From Myxococcales bacterium (GTDB lineage Bacteria; Myxococcota; Polyangia; HGW-17; SLPX01): 15,994 bases of DNA. The stretch's first letter is position 1. Each line of letters begins with the position of its first letter. The notes beneath the pieces are model-generated. The model saw nothing but the letters and a program-made list of their open reading frames with translations, was not told where the DNA came from and made no database searches. The stretch is from assembly GCA_007131745.1 (NCBI GenBank), contig SLPX01000426.1, positions 1-15,994 on the forward strand. Reading direction: 5' to 3'. Positions 7,690-15,585 of this stretch are shown here, one piece after another. Made by a program: the position numbers and the translations under genes.

Positions 7690-9009
7690 ATGCTCACACT
7701 GAAACTGGCGATTCGCGGGCTGTGGCGCCACAAGATGCGTACAATAATCACCCTGGCGGCCGTGGTGGGAGGTCAGTTCATGTTTTTGATCTTTCTCTCC
7801 GTAAACGACGGCGCGCATGACCAGATGATCGAGATAGGCATCCGGCAGGGAAGGTGCGGTCATGTCGTGGTGCAGGCGGAGGGTTACCAGGAATCCCAAG
7901 CCATGGAACTCCTGGTTCCGGACGGGCATGAGATTCGCGACATCGTCAAACGGAAAAATCAAGAACTGGACGTAGCGTTGCGTGTTTTCGGCGGGGGGCT
8001 GGCAAGAACCGCGGCGGGGTCGGTCGGGGTGTTTTTCGCCGGCGTGGAACCAAATCAAGAAAAAGGGGTAGCCGAGATTCCGGGCAGGATAACCAGGGGA
8101 GTTTACTTGGGAGCGAATGAGAGAACCGTTCGAAGAGCCGAACGGAAAGAGGGCGAGCTTTGGTGCGCGGTAGATGGCGGCGGCGGTGAAGCTTCGGCCG
8201 TTAATGTCCACCCCGTGGTGGTTGGCTCCCGGTTGGCGGATACGTTGAAGCTGGAGCTTTGCGACAGGCTTGTACTGGACGCGCAAGGTATGGGCAGCCA
8301 GGAGTCGAGGCAGTTCAGGGTTGTGGGCGTGTTCAATACCGGAAGTGCTGATTTTGATGGGTCTGTGATTCAGATACTCATCCAGGACGCTCAGCAGATT
8401 CTTCATCTCGGCAATGGGGTTCACCAGGTGGCCGTGTTCGGAGAAAACGCGCGTCGGACTCCCTCGATAATCGAAGATGTGAAGAGCGCGGTGGGCGGAC
8501 GGCCCGGCCTGGTTGTGCTTCCTTGGGATGAAGTCATAACCGAGATGGCCGAATTGATCTGGGTCGACAAGTTGTCAGGATTCGTTCTCATGTCCATAGT
8601 GTTGGTCATCATCGGAGCCGGGGTTTTAAATACAGTGCTCATGTCGGTCATGGAGCGCACCAGGGAGTTCGGGGTCATGCGCGCTCTTGGAACCCGGCCG
8701 CGGAGGGTTTTTTGGGTGGTGTTGACGGAAGGCGGGTTCATCGGGGTATTGGGTGTAATTTTGGGTTCCATCGCTGTCTACCCCCTTCTCCATTACTTTT
8801 CTACAACCGGCATAGATTTGTCTTCGTTCAGTGGTGGAGAACCCATGGAAGCGGGTGGGGTGGCGATAACCGTGGTAAAAGGAAAGATATATCCCATGAG
8901 CGCTCTTTTGGTCTCCTTAGGCATTTTCTTTATGACGATCCTGTCATCCATCTATCCTGCTGTTCGCTCAGTCAGGATGCATATACTGAGGGCCTTACAT
9001 CATGTCTAA
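7690..9009 (+). CDS. FtsX/LolC-like ABC permease
   Basis: 439 residues, normal for LolC/LolE/MacB-type permeases. GAGAGG overlapping the previous stop codon serves as ribosome-binding site, so translation is probably coupled. TM1 is at about 17-41. The periplasmic core contains the VVVGSRLADTLKLELCDRLV signature and VVGVFNTGSADFDGSVIQIL. Three C-terminal helices lie at about 298-322, 341-367 and 404-427, with the coupling motif ERTREFGVMRALGTRPRRV. It is the small partner of the 881-residue permease, with no extra domain or EF-hand pattern. The downstream ATPase overlaps it by 8 bp, which fits fixed stoichiometry of a three-gene ABC complex. Confidence 0.92.
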   Translation: MLTLKLAIRGLWRHKMRTIITLAAVVGGQFMFLIFLSVNDGAHDQMIEIGIRQGRCGHVVVQAEGYQESQAMELLVPDGHEIRDIVKRKNQELDVALRVFGGGLARTAAGSVGVFFAGVEPNQEKGVAEIPGRITRGVYLGANERTVRRAERKEGELWCAVDGGGGEASAVNVHPVVVGSRLADTLKLELCDRLVLDAQGMGSQESRQFRVVGVFNTGSADFDGSVIQILIQDAQQILHLGNGVHQVAVFGENARRTPSIIEDVKSAVGGRPGLVVLPWDEVITEMAELIWVDKLSGFVLMSIVLVIIGAGVLNTVLMSVMERTREFGVMRALGTRPRRVFWVVLTEGGFIGVLGVILGSIAVYPLLHYFSTTGIDLSSFSGGEPMEAGGVAITVVKGKIYPMSALLVSLGIFFMTILSSIYPAVRSVRMHILRALHHV

Positions 9010-9769
9010 AATCATCCGGACAACAGAACTCAAGAAATACTATCACCAAGGAGAGGTGACGGTTAAAGCCTTGCGTGGAATCGACCTCGAGATAGGGACC
9101 GGAGAGTTTACTGCTATCTGTGGGCCTTCGGGGTCGGGTAAAACAACGCTACTAAACCTCGTTGGAGCGCTTGATACACCGACCCATGGAAGTGTATTTG
9201 TCGCAGGAAGAGATCTTTCTTCCATGTCTGCTTCCAAAAGGGCGGACATGCGTCTCAGGCAGGTGGGTTTCGTCTTTCAGGCCTACAACCTCATACCGGT
9301 TTTGTCCGCGTATGAGAACGCGGAATACACGATGTTGTTACAGGGAGTTCCCGCGGCTGAAAGGAAGAGAAGACTTGCAATGGTTTTCGAAAAGGTCGGG
9401 CTGGGCGGTTACGAGAAGCGAAGACCGAGCGAATTGAGCGGCGGCCAACAGCAAAGAGTGGCAGTGGCCCGAGCTGTCGTGGCAAAACCGTCCCTGGTGT
9501 TGGCGGACGAACCTACCGCCAACCTGGATTCGGAAAGTGGTTCCGCGCTTTTAGACATGATGAAGGACCTGAATGAACAGGATGGAGTTACATTCGTGTT
9601 TTCCACTCACGACCACATGGTAATGGAACGGGCCAAGCGGCTAATTACTCTCAAAGACGGTCGTATAGTCGAAGACGATTGGCGCGAGGGAGGACCAAAA
9701 GCATCACAAACCGAGAAACAGGATGGGAAGTCTAAGGAAATAACTCCAGAAGAAAAGACGGGGGAGTGA
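9002..9769 (+). CDS. LolD/MacB-type ABC transporter ATPase
   Basis: 255 residues. All ATPase motifs are intact: Walker A GPSGSGKT at 41-48, Q-loop FVFQAYNLIP (about 91-100), signature LSGGQQQRVAVARA (about 145), Walker B LVLADEPTANLDS (about 165) and the H-loop STHDH (about 200). The N-terminal KKYYHQGEVTVKALRGIDLE is typical of the LolD/MacB/FtsE class that powers FtsX-fold permeases by mechanotransmission. The start overlaps the preceding permease by 8 bp; GAGGG lies inside that gene. A charged tail of ~30 residues (ending KEITPEEKTGE) follows the normal core, longer than in classical LolD. It energises the two permeases; the substrate is unknown. Confidence 0.95.
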   Translation: MSKIIRTTELKKYYHQGEVTVKALRGIDLEIGTGEFTAICGPSGSGKTTLLNLVGALDTPTHGSVFVAGRDLSSMSASKRADMRLRQVGFVFQAYNLIPVLSAYENAEYTMLLQGVPAAERKRRLAMVFEKVGLGGYEKRRPSELSGGQQQRVAVARAVVAKPSLVLADEPTANLDSESGSALLDMMKDLNEQDGVTFVFSTHDHMVMERAKRLITLKDGRIVEDDWREGGPKASQTEKQDGKSKEITPEEKTGE

Positions 9770-9770
9770 G

Positions 9771-11165
9771 ATGCATCCGTCAGGAAAAAATCGGTTGCAT
9801 GGTTTATCGCGTGAGCCGCGGATTGTGGGATTAGTCGCATTTGTTATGTGTTTTGCATCCATGATCCAGGTGGCCGGGGGTGTTCCCATTGTTGAAAAAG
9901 ACGAGCATTTCGTGGTCCTGGACGGTTCTATCAAGAGCTTCTTTTTCGGTTTTCACATGCCTTTTCATCCCCCCGAGTTTTTGGGGTTTATGGGGTTGGA
10001 CAAGAGCCGCGGCGCCATGGCGATAGGCGACATGCGGCTCAAACTGGAAGGTTCTCACAAGGATCGTTGGAGATGGCAGATGCACGTGAGGTCCCAGGGG
10101 ATGACTTCGTCTTTTCCAAACGCAATGGACGCTATGGGAACCGCGGGTTCGGCCCGGCCTCCCCGTGCATTACCAATGCAAACCTTTCGTCCCGATGACC
10201 CGACCTTTTACATGTACCACGAGATAGATCTGCTTAATGTCCGGTTGCGCCTGGGGCCGGTTGATATCATCCTGGGACGCCAGCCGATTTCCTTTGGAGC
10301 AGGTTTCGTGTGGCAACCCGCGGATCTTGTCGGCACTTTCTCTCCGTTGGAAGTTGATCGAGAGTACAAGCCGGGTGTGGACGCATTGCGAATCAATTGG
10401 GCGACCGGGACGTTCAGCGAGTTGACTTTCGTGGCCGCGTTCGGCGGTCCGGCGTGCCGGGGGGGGAGCCTGCCGTCCGGAGATCCCTGTCATGATTACC
10501 AGCCGCGGTTTTCCTTGGATCACAGTGTCGCGTTGGCCAGGTACCGAACAACGGTTGGGAAGTGGGATATGGGAATTTTGGGCGGTTGGGTTCGAGGAGA
10601 TGTCACGGGAGGACTTTTTGTCACCGGAGCGGTGAAAAGATACCGTTTCAGATCCGAGGTCGTGGTGACATGGGACCTGGAAAAAGACCTTGCTTACGCG
10701 GGAGACGGAAGGGGATCCGAGCACGAGATCTTCGTGCGCGCGGTGGCGGGGGCCGACTACACCTTTGACACTGAAAGACCCCTGAGCGTGCTGGTGGAGT
10801 TTTTTTACAACGGCTTTGGATCCCGAAAAACCTCGGATTATCTGGAAAGAATGCAGCGGCCGCGGCTGGCCGAATTCGGCGAAGTCGTGAATGTGGGGGT
10901 TTTCTACGCAGCGCTCGGCTTGCACTGGGAGCCTGTTGAAAGGCTCACCCTTACAACAACAGCCATGGGAAATCTGACCGATCCTTCCATGCATTTGTCG
11001 GCTTCGATGTCTTACAAGCTTAGCGACAACAGTGTTTTAGACGCGGGCGCACTCGTTCCGGTCGGGAAGGCGCCTGCGGTGGGAAGATTCGGTTTTCCGG
11101 AAATTCGTTCGGAATTCGGCCTCTATCCGCATCTCTACTACCTTGCATGGAAGATGTACTTCTAG
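9771..11165 (+). CDS. Outer-membrane beta-barrel protein of the Lol-like operon
   Basis: 464 residues, starting one base after the ATPase stop, with GGGGGAG before the ATG. Residues about 17-37 form a signal peptide after a basic lead. The mature part is full of alternating amphipathic strands with aromatic girdles (for example YEH-poor, Tyr/Trp-rich stretches such as NVRLRLGPVDIILGRQPISF and VLVEFFYNGFGSR) and ends in KMYF, the C-terminal Phe signature recognised by the BAM machinery. A Cys pair in a Gly/Pro-rich stretch (GPACRGGSLPSGDPCHDY) may form an external-loop disulphide. I do not recognise a specific family. Its place in the operon makes it the natural outer-membrane acceptor or exit for cargo carried by the LolA-like protein. 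A general porin role cannot be excluded. Confidence 0.8.
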   Translation: MHPSGKNRLHGLSREPRIVGLVAFVMCFASMIQVAGGVPIVEKDEHFVVLDGSIKSFFFGFHMPFHPPEFLGFMGLDKSRGAMAIGDMRLKLEGSHKDRWRWQMHVRSQGMTSSFPNAMDAMGTAGSARPPRALPMQTFRPDDPTFYMYHEIDLLNVRLRLGPVDIILGRQPISFGAGFVWQPADLVGTFSPLEVDREYKPGVDALRINWATGTFSELTFVAAFGGPACRGGSLPSGDPCHDYQPRFSLDHSVALARYRTTVGKWDMGILGGWVRGDVTGGLFVTGAVKRYRFRSEVVVTWDLEKDLAYAGDGRGSEHEIFVRAVAGADYTFDTERPLSVLVEFFYNGFGSRKTSDYLERMQRPRLAEFGEVVNVGVFYAALGLHWEPVERLTLTTTAMGNLTDPSMHLSASMSYKLSDNSVLDAGALVPVGKAPAVGRFGFPEIRSEFGLYPHLYYLAWKMYF

Positions 11166-11301
11166 ATCCGTCCCACATGAAGTATAAACAGTCACAAACG
11201 TAACGTGACATATGGCTTTGGAAGGTTCTCTTGCCTGTAACCACAAAGCCGGACATTTGAAAAGGTGTTCAAACTTCTTGAGAACGGAGAGGAGACATTA
11301 A
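11166..11301 (+). promoter_or_regulatory. Intergenic leader with three inverted repeats before the first DUF3829 gene
   Basis: This 136-bp gap separates the ABC operon from the next gene set. It has GTCAC/GTGAC arms (11191-11195 and 11205-11209), GGCTTTG (11214-11220) / CAAAGCC (11244-11250), and TTTGAA-AAGGTG-TTCAAA (11256-11273). None is followed by a convincing T-run, so none is a clear terminator. They could be operator or leader structures. GAGAGGAG just before the ATG at 11302 is a strong ribosome-binding site. No confident -35/-10 pair was found. Confidence 0.35.
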
Positions 11302-12384
11302 ATGCGGGGAATTTCGATACTATTTTCATTGGTAATGTTTCTCGTTGTGGGAGGCATTTCCTGGTATTTCATGCGTCAAGGGATGGACCAGGCCAGGGAA
11401 ATGCAGGAGAAGGCGGCAAAGCAGGCGGAAGAGGCTTATAAGAAGGCCGCGGATCCCGACGACGGTGTGCCTGAAGAAGCCCGCCCGATACATCAAGCGT
11501 TGTTAAAAAACAAACAATTCATCGAGTGTTTCAACCGCTTGGAAAGCAGCCGCCGGAGATCCATGGAACGATATTTTTCTTGGATCGGGGATCTGGAGAT
11601 CGGTCCTACGGGAAAGGAACGTCGCGTCAACGGTATTTACGAGATATCGGGTCTTGACGATTGCAGCAAGAGAATCGGCGAGGCTGCGCAGATAACCACT
11701 GATATGAATGAACTTCAGGAGTTGCAGAAGTTTATGTACGTGTACAGGAGCGAGGCGGAGAAGCTGGTCAACCTGGTGAACGGAAAGATGCATTCGTATT
11801 ATCGGGACGAAGACTACAAGGACGATGATTTCGCTAAAGCCAAGGAGTTTCACAAGGAACTCATGGAACTGCACGCTCAGGTTGAACCGCTCGGTCGGAA
11901 GTTCGAGGAGATGATCGGTGGAATACAAGACTCTTTGAACAACCAAAGGCTTGAGTTCTTTAAAAAGCAATACGGGGAAGAGATCCGTTATTTGTTGGTA
12001 AGAACCAGCATGGCGGCAAGACATCTGATAGACGTGGTCGAAAGCGATAAGGATCCCGAAAAGGTGGCCGGGGCTCTCAATGAATTTGAGGAGATTCAGG
12101 ATAAACTCGCCCATTACTTTGAAAAAAACGAAACAAAAATAAAAGAGGAGGTTTATAAAAATGTGCGCGGCGGCACATCCAATGTAGAGCGATATATGAG
12201 AGGCACCCGGGAGATGGTGACAAGGGGAAAACACTACTCGCGAGCCCTGGCCAAAGCCGCGAAAAATCCCCGCACGATGAAGAGGTTTGTTCAAAGAACC
12301 TTTACTGGAGGCGGTGAAGCCAGAAGATTGATCGATGGATTTAACAGGGATGTTGCAACTGTGTCGTTGCCCATCCCTTGGTAG
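11302..12384 (+). CDS. DUF3829-type (YiiG-like) membrane-anchored envelope protein
   Basis: 360 residues, with a GAGAGGAG ribosome-binding site. Residues 4-23 are one N-terminal transmembrane anchor (SLVMFLVVGGISWYFMR) without a lipobox, followed by a charged Ala/Glu/Lys-rich stalk (about 25-55) likely to be helical. The body matches the DUF3829/YiiG pattern: Y-FSW with GPTGKERRVNGIY at about 91-115 and the characteristic YYRDEDYKDDDFAKAKEFH at about 164-184. E. coli YiiG is an uncharacterised lipoprotein of this family; no reaction is known. The largely helical, Lys/Glu-rich periplasmic domain suggests a structural or adaptor role in the envelope. A truncated paralogue begins at 15586. Confidence 0.75.
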   Translation: MRGISILFSLVMFLVVGGISWYFMRQGMDQAREMQEKAAKQAEEAYKKAADPDDGVPEEARPIHQALLKNKQFIECFNRLESSRRRSMERYFSWIGDLEIGPTGKERRVNGIYEISGLDDCSKRIGEAAQITTDMNELQELQKFMYVYRSEAEKLVNLVNGKMHSYYRDEDYKDDDFAKAKEFHKELMELHAQVEPLGRKFEEMIGGIQDSLNNQRLEFFKKQYGEEIRYLLVRTSMAARHLIDVVESDKDPEKVAGALNEFEEIQDKLAHYFEKNETKIKEEVYKNVRGGTSNVERYMRGTREMVTRGKHYSRALAKAAKNPRTMKRFVQRTFTGGGEARRLIDGFNRDVATVSLPIPW

Positions 12385-12393
12385 TCGTGGAAA

Positions 12394-12463
12394 CCGTCTG
12401 CCCCTCGCCGGCGCCTTGCCTGGCGGGTGTTTCGACGGCCTCGGTTCTGAGAAATTGTTTTTA
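12394..12463 (+). terminator. Weak terminator-like hairpin after the first DUF3829 gene
   Basis: CCGTC (12394-12398) can pair with GACGG (12434-12438), with a further imperfect GC-rich stem inside (CTCGCC with GGCGGG). A T5 run comes only about 20 bases later (12457-12463 region), so this is not a classical intrinsic terminator. Confidence 0.2.
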
Positions 12464-12490
12464 GGTCAACCCCAAGCATAGGTTAATAAA

Positions 12491-14542
12491 ATGCGTTATG
12501 TTAGTTCGGCTTTTGTTTTTTCTTTGCTGGTGTGCGTTTTGCACTCCGGTGGTTGTCTGGGGCCGGTCGACGTTTTCGGGTACCTGAGCGGGGAGTTCGA
12601 GCAGGAGACCCTTGTGAGACAGGCTGCTCAAGGAGACGACCGGATAGAGGACAAGAACCCGCAATACGATCCGGAATCTATGATTTCAGAAGTGTTCGAT
12701 TCTTGCAAGGTCACCATGAACAAGTCCGGCGCGGTGACCGAACTGGACATTGTTTTTTTTGATGATGAAGACGCGGATATTGCGGAAAAGCTCTTCCGGA
12801 ACAGGGGCGAGGCTTTGGCTGCCACGGACGAACGAGGGGGAGGGGAGGTGATTCCTTCCAGGGAAGTTGTAAGCGGGGCGTTTGGAGCTTTTAACCACGG
12901 GCTTTACGCGGCCGTTGAGAAGGGAATGCAAGAGGGTGTTTCGGATGTCTATCCGGGCAGAAGAGATTTTTTGTACGACCTGGCCGGCGAATTGAAGAAG
13001 CATCTTGAAGAAGCATCCGGAGAAAGAGCCGAACACCTGTTGAGCGGACTGGTTTTTACAGCGGGAGCGCTCATGGCCGGTGGAAATGATGTTTCATCCC
13101 TGGAGCTGGGAGCGGATATTCTGAATGCAGCGCAATTTGAAGTGGATTTATTCGAGTCTCATCCCATCAATTCCACGCCGGTTGGATTTTACGATTGGGA
13201 TCCCGTGCTTCGGGAGATCTACAGGCAAAATCGTTTTTCCGCGAATGTCATGCATCCCGAGGACAAGAGCGCGGAGGAATTCGGCCGGTACGCGGCCATG
13301 GCCGCGGTGATGATGACAGAGGATGCTTCGGATCTCCGGATGAGATACGAAAATTACCTGGCGGTTTATTCCGGCTTGTACAATTCCTTTGCGAGCTACA
13401 CTCCGGCCGACCTGTTTGAATACCTGGATGGTCCCGAAGATCTGGATGATGTTGTGGACATCAGGGCGACCTTTCTTTCAGCGAAAGGGGATCCGTATGT
13501 TTGCACCGGAAGTTTTTTGGCGCTTTTTCCAGTATCTCGCTCCAGGGACAGTGACTATTTCGAGGAGTCGTTTTGCGAAGAACCGGTACCGTCCGGAATA
13601 AATCTTGTGGATTTGCTGATCCATGCTGTCAGGGAGGATGAGCTTGACCTTGAACCGGGTTTGAGTTCCGGATGGCATGATTATCGTCTCTTTGCAATGG
13701 AAACGGTTTTTGCGCCCGAAAGAGGAGCCGAGAGCGATCACCTGCTTTTGACCGCCGGGTATAAAGAAAAGCTTGTGAGTGCTTTTAACAGCGTTTTTTC
13801 AACCAAACGCGAGACCCGTGCAAAACCGGTACAAGGGTTTATTTGTTCAGGAAATCCTCCTCCGCCCGATATGGTGGATGTGTATCCGAATTTTTCGGTG
13901 GAACCTTTGCCCACGTTTTACTTGAGAACCGCGAGAGCCTACGCTTTTTTGTTGTCGCATTTGAATTCGACCCTTGGATCCGGTTTCTTGAACAGCACGG
14001 CCAGGATGTTCGAAGACCTCGCCGGATCCGAAATCCACTTGGCCGATGAATTGAGGCGGATGGTTTTGATCAACTATGGTTTGTTCATCATATCAGCGAG
14101 AAGCGTGGGACTGAACCCGGCCGGGCTGGTTTCCGAAGACGAGGTGCAAGAGTATTCCATAGCTGAATCGGTGTTGACAGCCAGGGACTGGATTTCAGAG
14201 TGGAGCGAAAACAGTGATGTCCTTCAAGACCCACGTGAAATAGTGAAGGTGGCATTGGATGCATCCTCGGCACAAACCATTAACCGAGCCGTGTTGGGCG
14301 TCAGGCTATTACGATTGGGGGCCGAATTCGTGGAAGGGTACGAACCCGAAATCATCGACCAGGGAGATCGTTGTGAGATGAACGACTTCGTGTCTCATCA
14401 CTATTATCTCCTTATCGATGAGGCGCGCGAGGTAAAACTTCCTCTCAATATGCAGCCCTTGACGAATGAGGAATTCAGGTCGATTTGCGACAAGCACGCG
14501 AGCGCCGACGACATCGTGAAAGAACTGGAGGCGCTGAGATGA
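12491..14542 (+). CDS. Large putative lipoprotein of unknown function
   Basis: 683 residues. Residues 1-21 are a short hydrophobic signal ending HSGGC with Cys22, a near-lipobox (Ser rather than Leu at -3), so it is probably lipidated and faces the periplasm or the outside. The ribosome-binding site is weak (AGGTT about 10 bases upstream of ATG 12491). The rest is soluble and mostly helical, with no motif I can assign. Recurrent pieces are VGFYDWDPVLREIYRQNRF (about 236), SGWHDYRLFAMETVFAPERG (about 394), and FYLRTARAYAFLLSHL (about 476), then RLGAEFVEGYEPEI near 609. The FYxWxxxLxxIxRQxRF and GWxDYxxxAxE arrangement recalls large uncharacterised secreted families of the DUF3160 kind, but I could not test this. 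It overlaps the next gene by ATGA, so the two products are likely made together. Confidence 0.7.
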   Translation: MRYVSSAFVFSLLVCVLHSGGCLGPVDVFGYLSGEFEQETLVRQAAQGDDRIEDKNPQYDPESMISEVFDSCKVTMNKSGAVTELDIVFFDDEDADIAEKLFRNRGEALAATDERGGGEVIPSREVVSGAFGAFNHGLYAAVEKGMQEGVSDVYPGRRDFLYDLAGELKKHLEEASGERAEHLLSGLVFTAGALMAGGNDVSSLELGADILNAAQFEVDLFESHPINSTPVGFYDWDPVLREIYRQNRFSANVMHPEDKSAEEFGRYAAMAAVMMTEDASDLRMRYENYLAVYSGLYNSFASYTPADLFEYLDGPEDLDDVVDIRATFLSAKGDPYVCTGSFLALFPVSRSRDSDYFEESFCEEPVPSGINLVDLLIHAVREDELDLEPGLSSGWHDYRLFAMETVFAPERGAESDHLLLTAGYKEKLVSAFNSVFSTKRETRAKPVQGFICSGNPPPPDMVDVYPNFSVEPLPTFYLRTARAYAFLLSHLNSTLGSGFLNSTARMFEDLAGSEIHLADELRRMVLINYGLFIISARSVGLNPAGLVSEDEVQEYSIAESVLTARDWISEWSENSDVLQDPREIVKVALDASSAQTINRAVLGVRLLRLGAEFVEGYEPEIIDQGDRCEMNDFVSHHYYLLIDEAREVKLPLNMQPLTNEEFRSICDKHASADDIVKELEALR

Positions 14543-15465
14543 ATCCAATGAGTCATGAAACTCGTGAAAACTTGAAGGTCATCATCTCCCTGGCCTTTTT
14601 TTCTTTTCTCTCCGCGGGCTGCGGCCTGGGTCACATGCAAAGCGCCAGGCCCACCCCGAAAGGGCATTTGGATGTATCCGCTCACTTCGGATATGTGCAC
14701 AATGAGGTAATCAGGATGAGGGCAGAAGACGACCCTTCAGAAATGGCTAAGAGTAGCCGGTCGGTAGCTAATTTTCCGATCAACTTGAACGCACGCTACG
14801 GAGTAAGAGACGACCTGGATATTGGATTGAAGCTTTTTTTGGCGGGAGGTTTCGCCACGGATGTAAAGTACAATTTCATCCAACCCTCCAGCCCGCTTGC
14901 CGTCTCCTTCCTGGGCGGGGTCGGCACTGCCGCCCAGTTGTGGGCGCCCAAGGGGTCATGGGTGCTCAACATTCCCTTGTCGATAATGGCGAGTTACGAT
15001 GTCGCTAGTTGGCTTACTCCTTATGCAGCGCTCGGCTACAACACTTTCTGGGTTTTTGGTAGGGAGAAAACAAGCGAGGAAGTTGAGTATCAAAACAAGT
15101 GGAAAGGCCATGGCGACGGGTTGGTGGTGATGAACGCAGGATTCGAGATCAAGTTTTCGGACGAGTTCTATTTCACCGCGGAATACAACTACTGGCGCCC
15201 GGTTCTGGATGACCCGGGTGATTACTTCAGGTTTGCTCCATCCCACATCGTGATGTTCGGTTTGACGATACGCGCGCGTGTTTCATCCAGCGCTCGTCGA
15301 GTTGGAACAGCGCCGCCGCCGCTAAGACCAGCGGAAGTTTCACCGTCTCCTCAACCGCCTCCACCGCCTCCACCACCTCCACCTCGACCGTTACCACAGG
15401 TTCCTACCGATGATCCTTTGGATGATGTTTCAGAAGATCAGGAGACGGACGGACCCGATATTTGA
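14539..15465 (+). CDS. Outer-membrane beta-barrel (possibly lipidated) with Pro-rich C-terminal tail
   Basis: 308 residues. ATG 14539 overlaps the previous stop (ATGA), with GGAGG seven to eight bases upstream; an in-frame upstream codon is less likely. Residues 12-27 are a signal ending FLSAGC with Cys28, a plausible lipobox. The middle (about 45-255) reads as a small beta-barrel: alternating strands such as FPINLNARYGVRDDLDIGLK, LTPYAALGYNTFWVFG and FYFTAEYNYWRPV. From about residue 258 the protein becomes a Pro-rich linker (runs of Pro including ten in a row) and an acidic end, DDVSEDQETDGPDI. A barrel with a lipid anchor and a Pro-rich tail is unusual. The tail could reach through the periplasm toward peptidoglycan or bind a partner. 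Family not identified. Confidence 0.75.
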   Translation: MNPMSHETRENLKVIISLAFFSFLSAGCGLGHMQSARPTPKGHLDVSAHFGYVHNEVIRMRAEDDPSEMAKSSRSVANFPINLNARYGVRDDLDIGLKLFLAGGFATDVKYNFIQPSSPLAVSFLGGVGTAAQLWAPKGSWVLNIPLSIMASYDVASWLTPYAALGYNTFWVFGREKTSEEVEYQNKWKGHGDGLVVMNAGFEIKFSDEFYFTAEYNYWRPVLDDPGDYFRFAPSHIVMFGLTIRARVSSSARRVGTAPPPLRPAEVSPSPQPPPPPPPPPPRPLPQVPTDDPLDDVSEDQETDGPDI

Positions 15466-15554
15466 GATTTGCCTCAGGATGCTTGCCGGTGGGGCCGTGT
15501 TGTGTTTTAGACCGGTTTCATGTAATTTCTCGAAATAGACGGAAGAATCTAAAA

Positions 15555-15584
15555 CAGGCGACAGTCGCCTGCATGGGTGTTTTT
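15555..15584 (+). terminator. Hairpin plus T-run between the barrel gene and the second DUF3829 gene
   Basis: Perfect 7-bp stem CAGGCGA (15555-15561), loop CAG, TCGCCTG (15565-15571), then CATGGGTG and T5 at 15580-15584, directly before ATG 15586. It may end the upstream transcript or act as a leader structure limiting access to the next start. The T-run is eight bases from the stem, so termination would be inefficient. Confidence 0.4.
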
Positions 15585-15585
15585 A

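Noticed and set aside
15508..15520. TAGACC near 15508 as a further TetR operator
   Set aside because: Only a half-site; the matching GGTCGAA arm is absent at the required distance.
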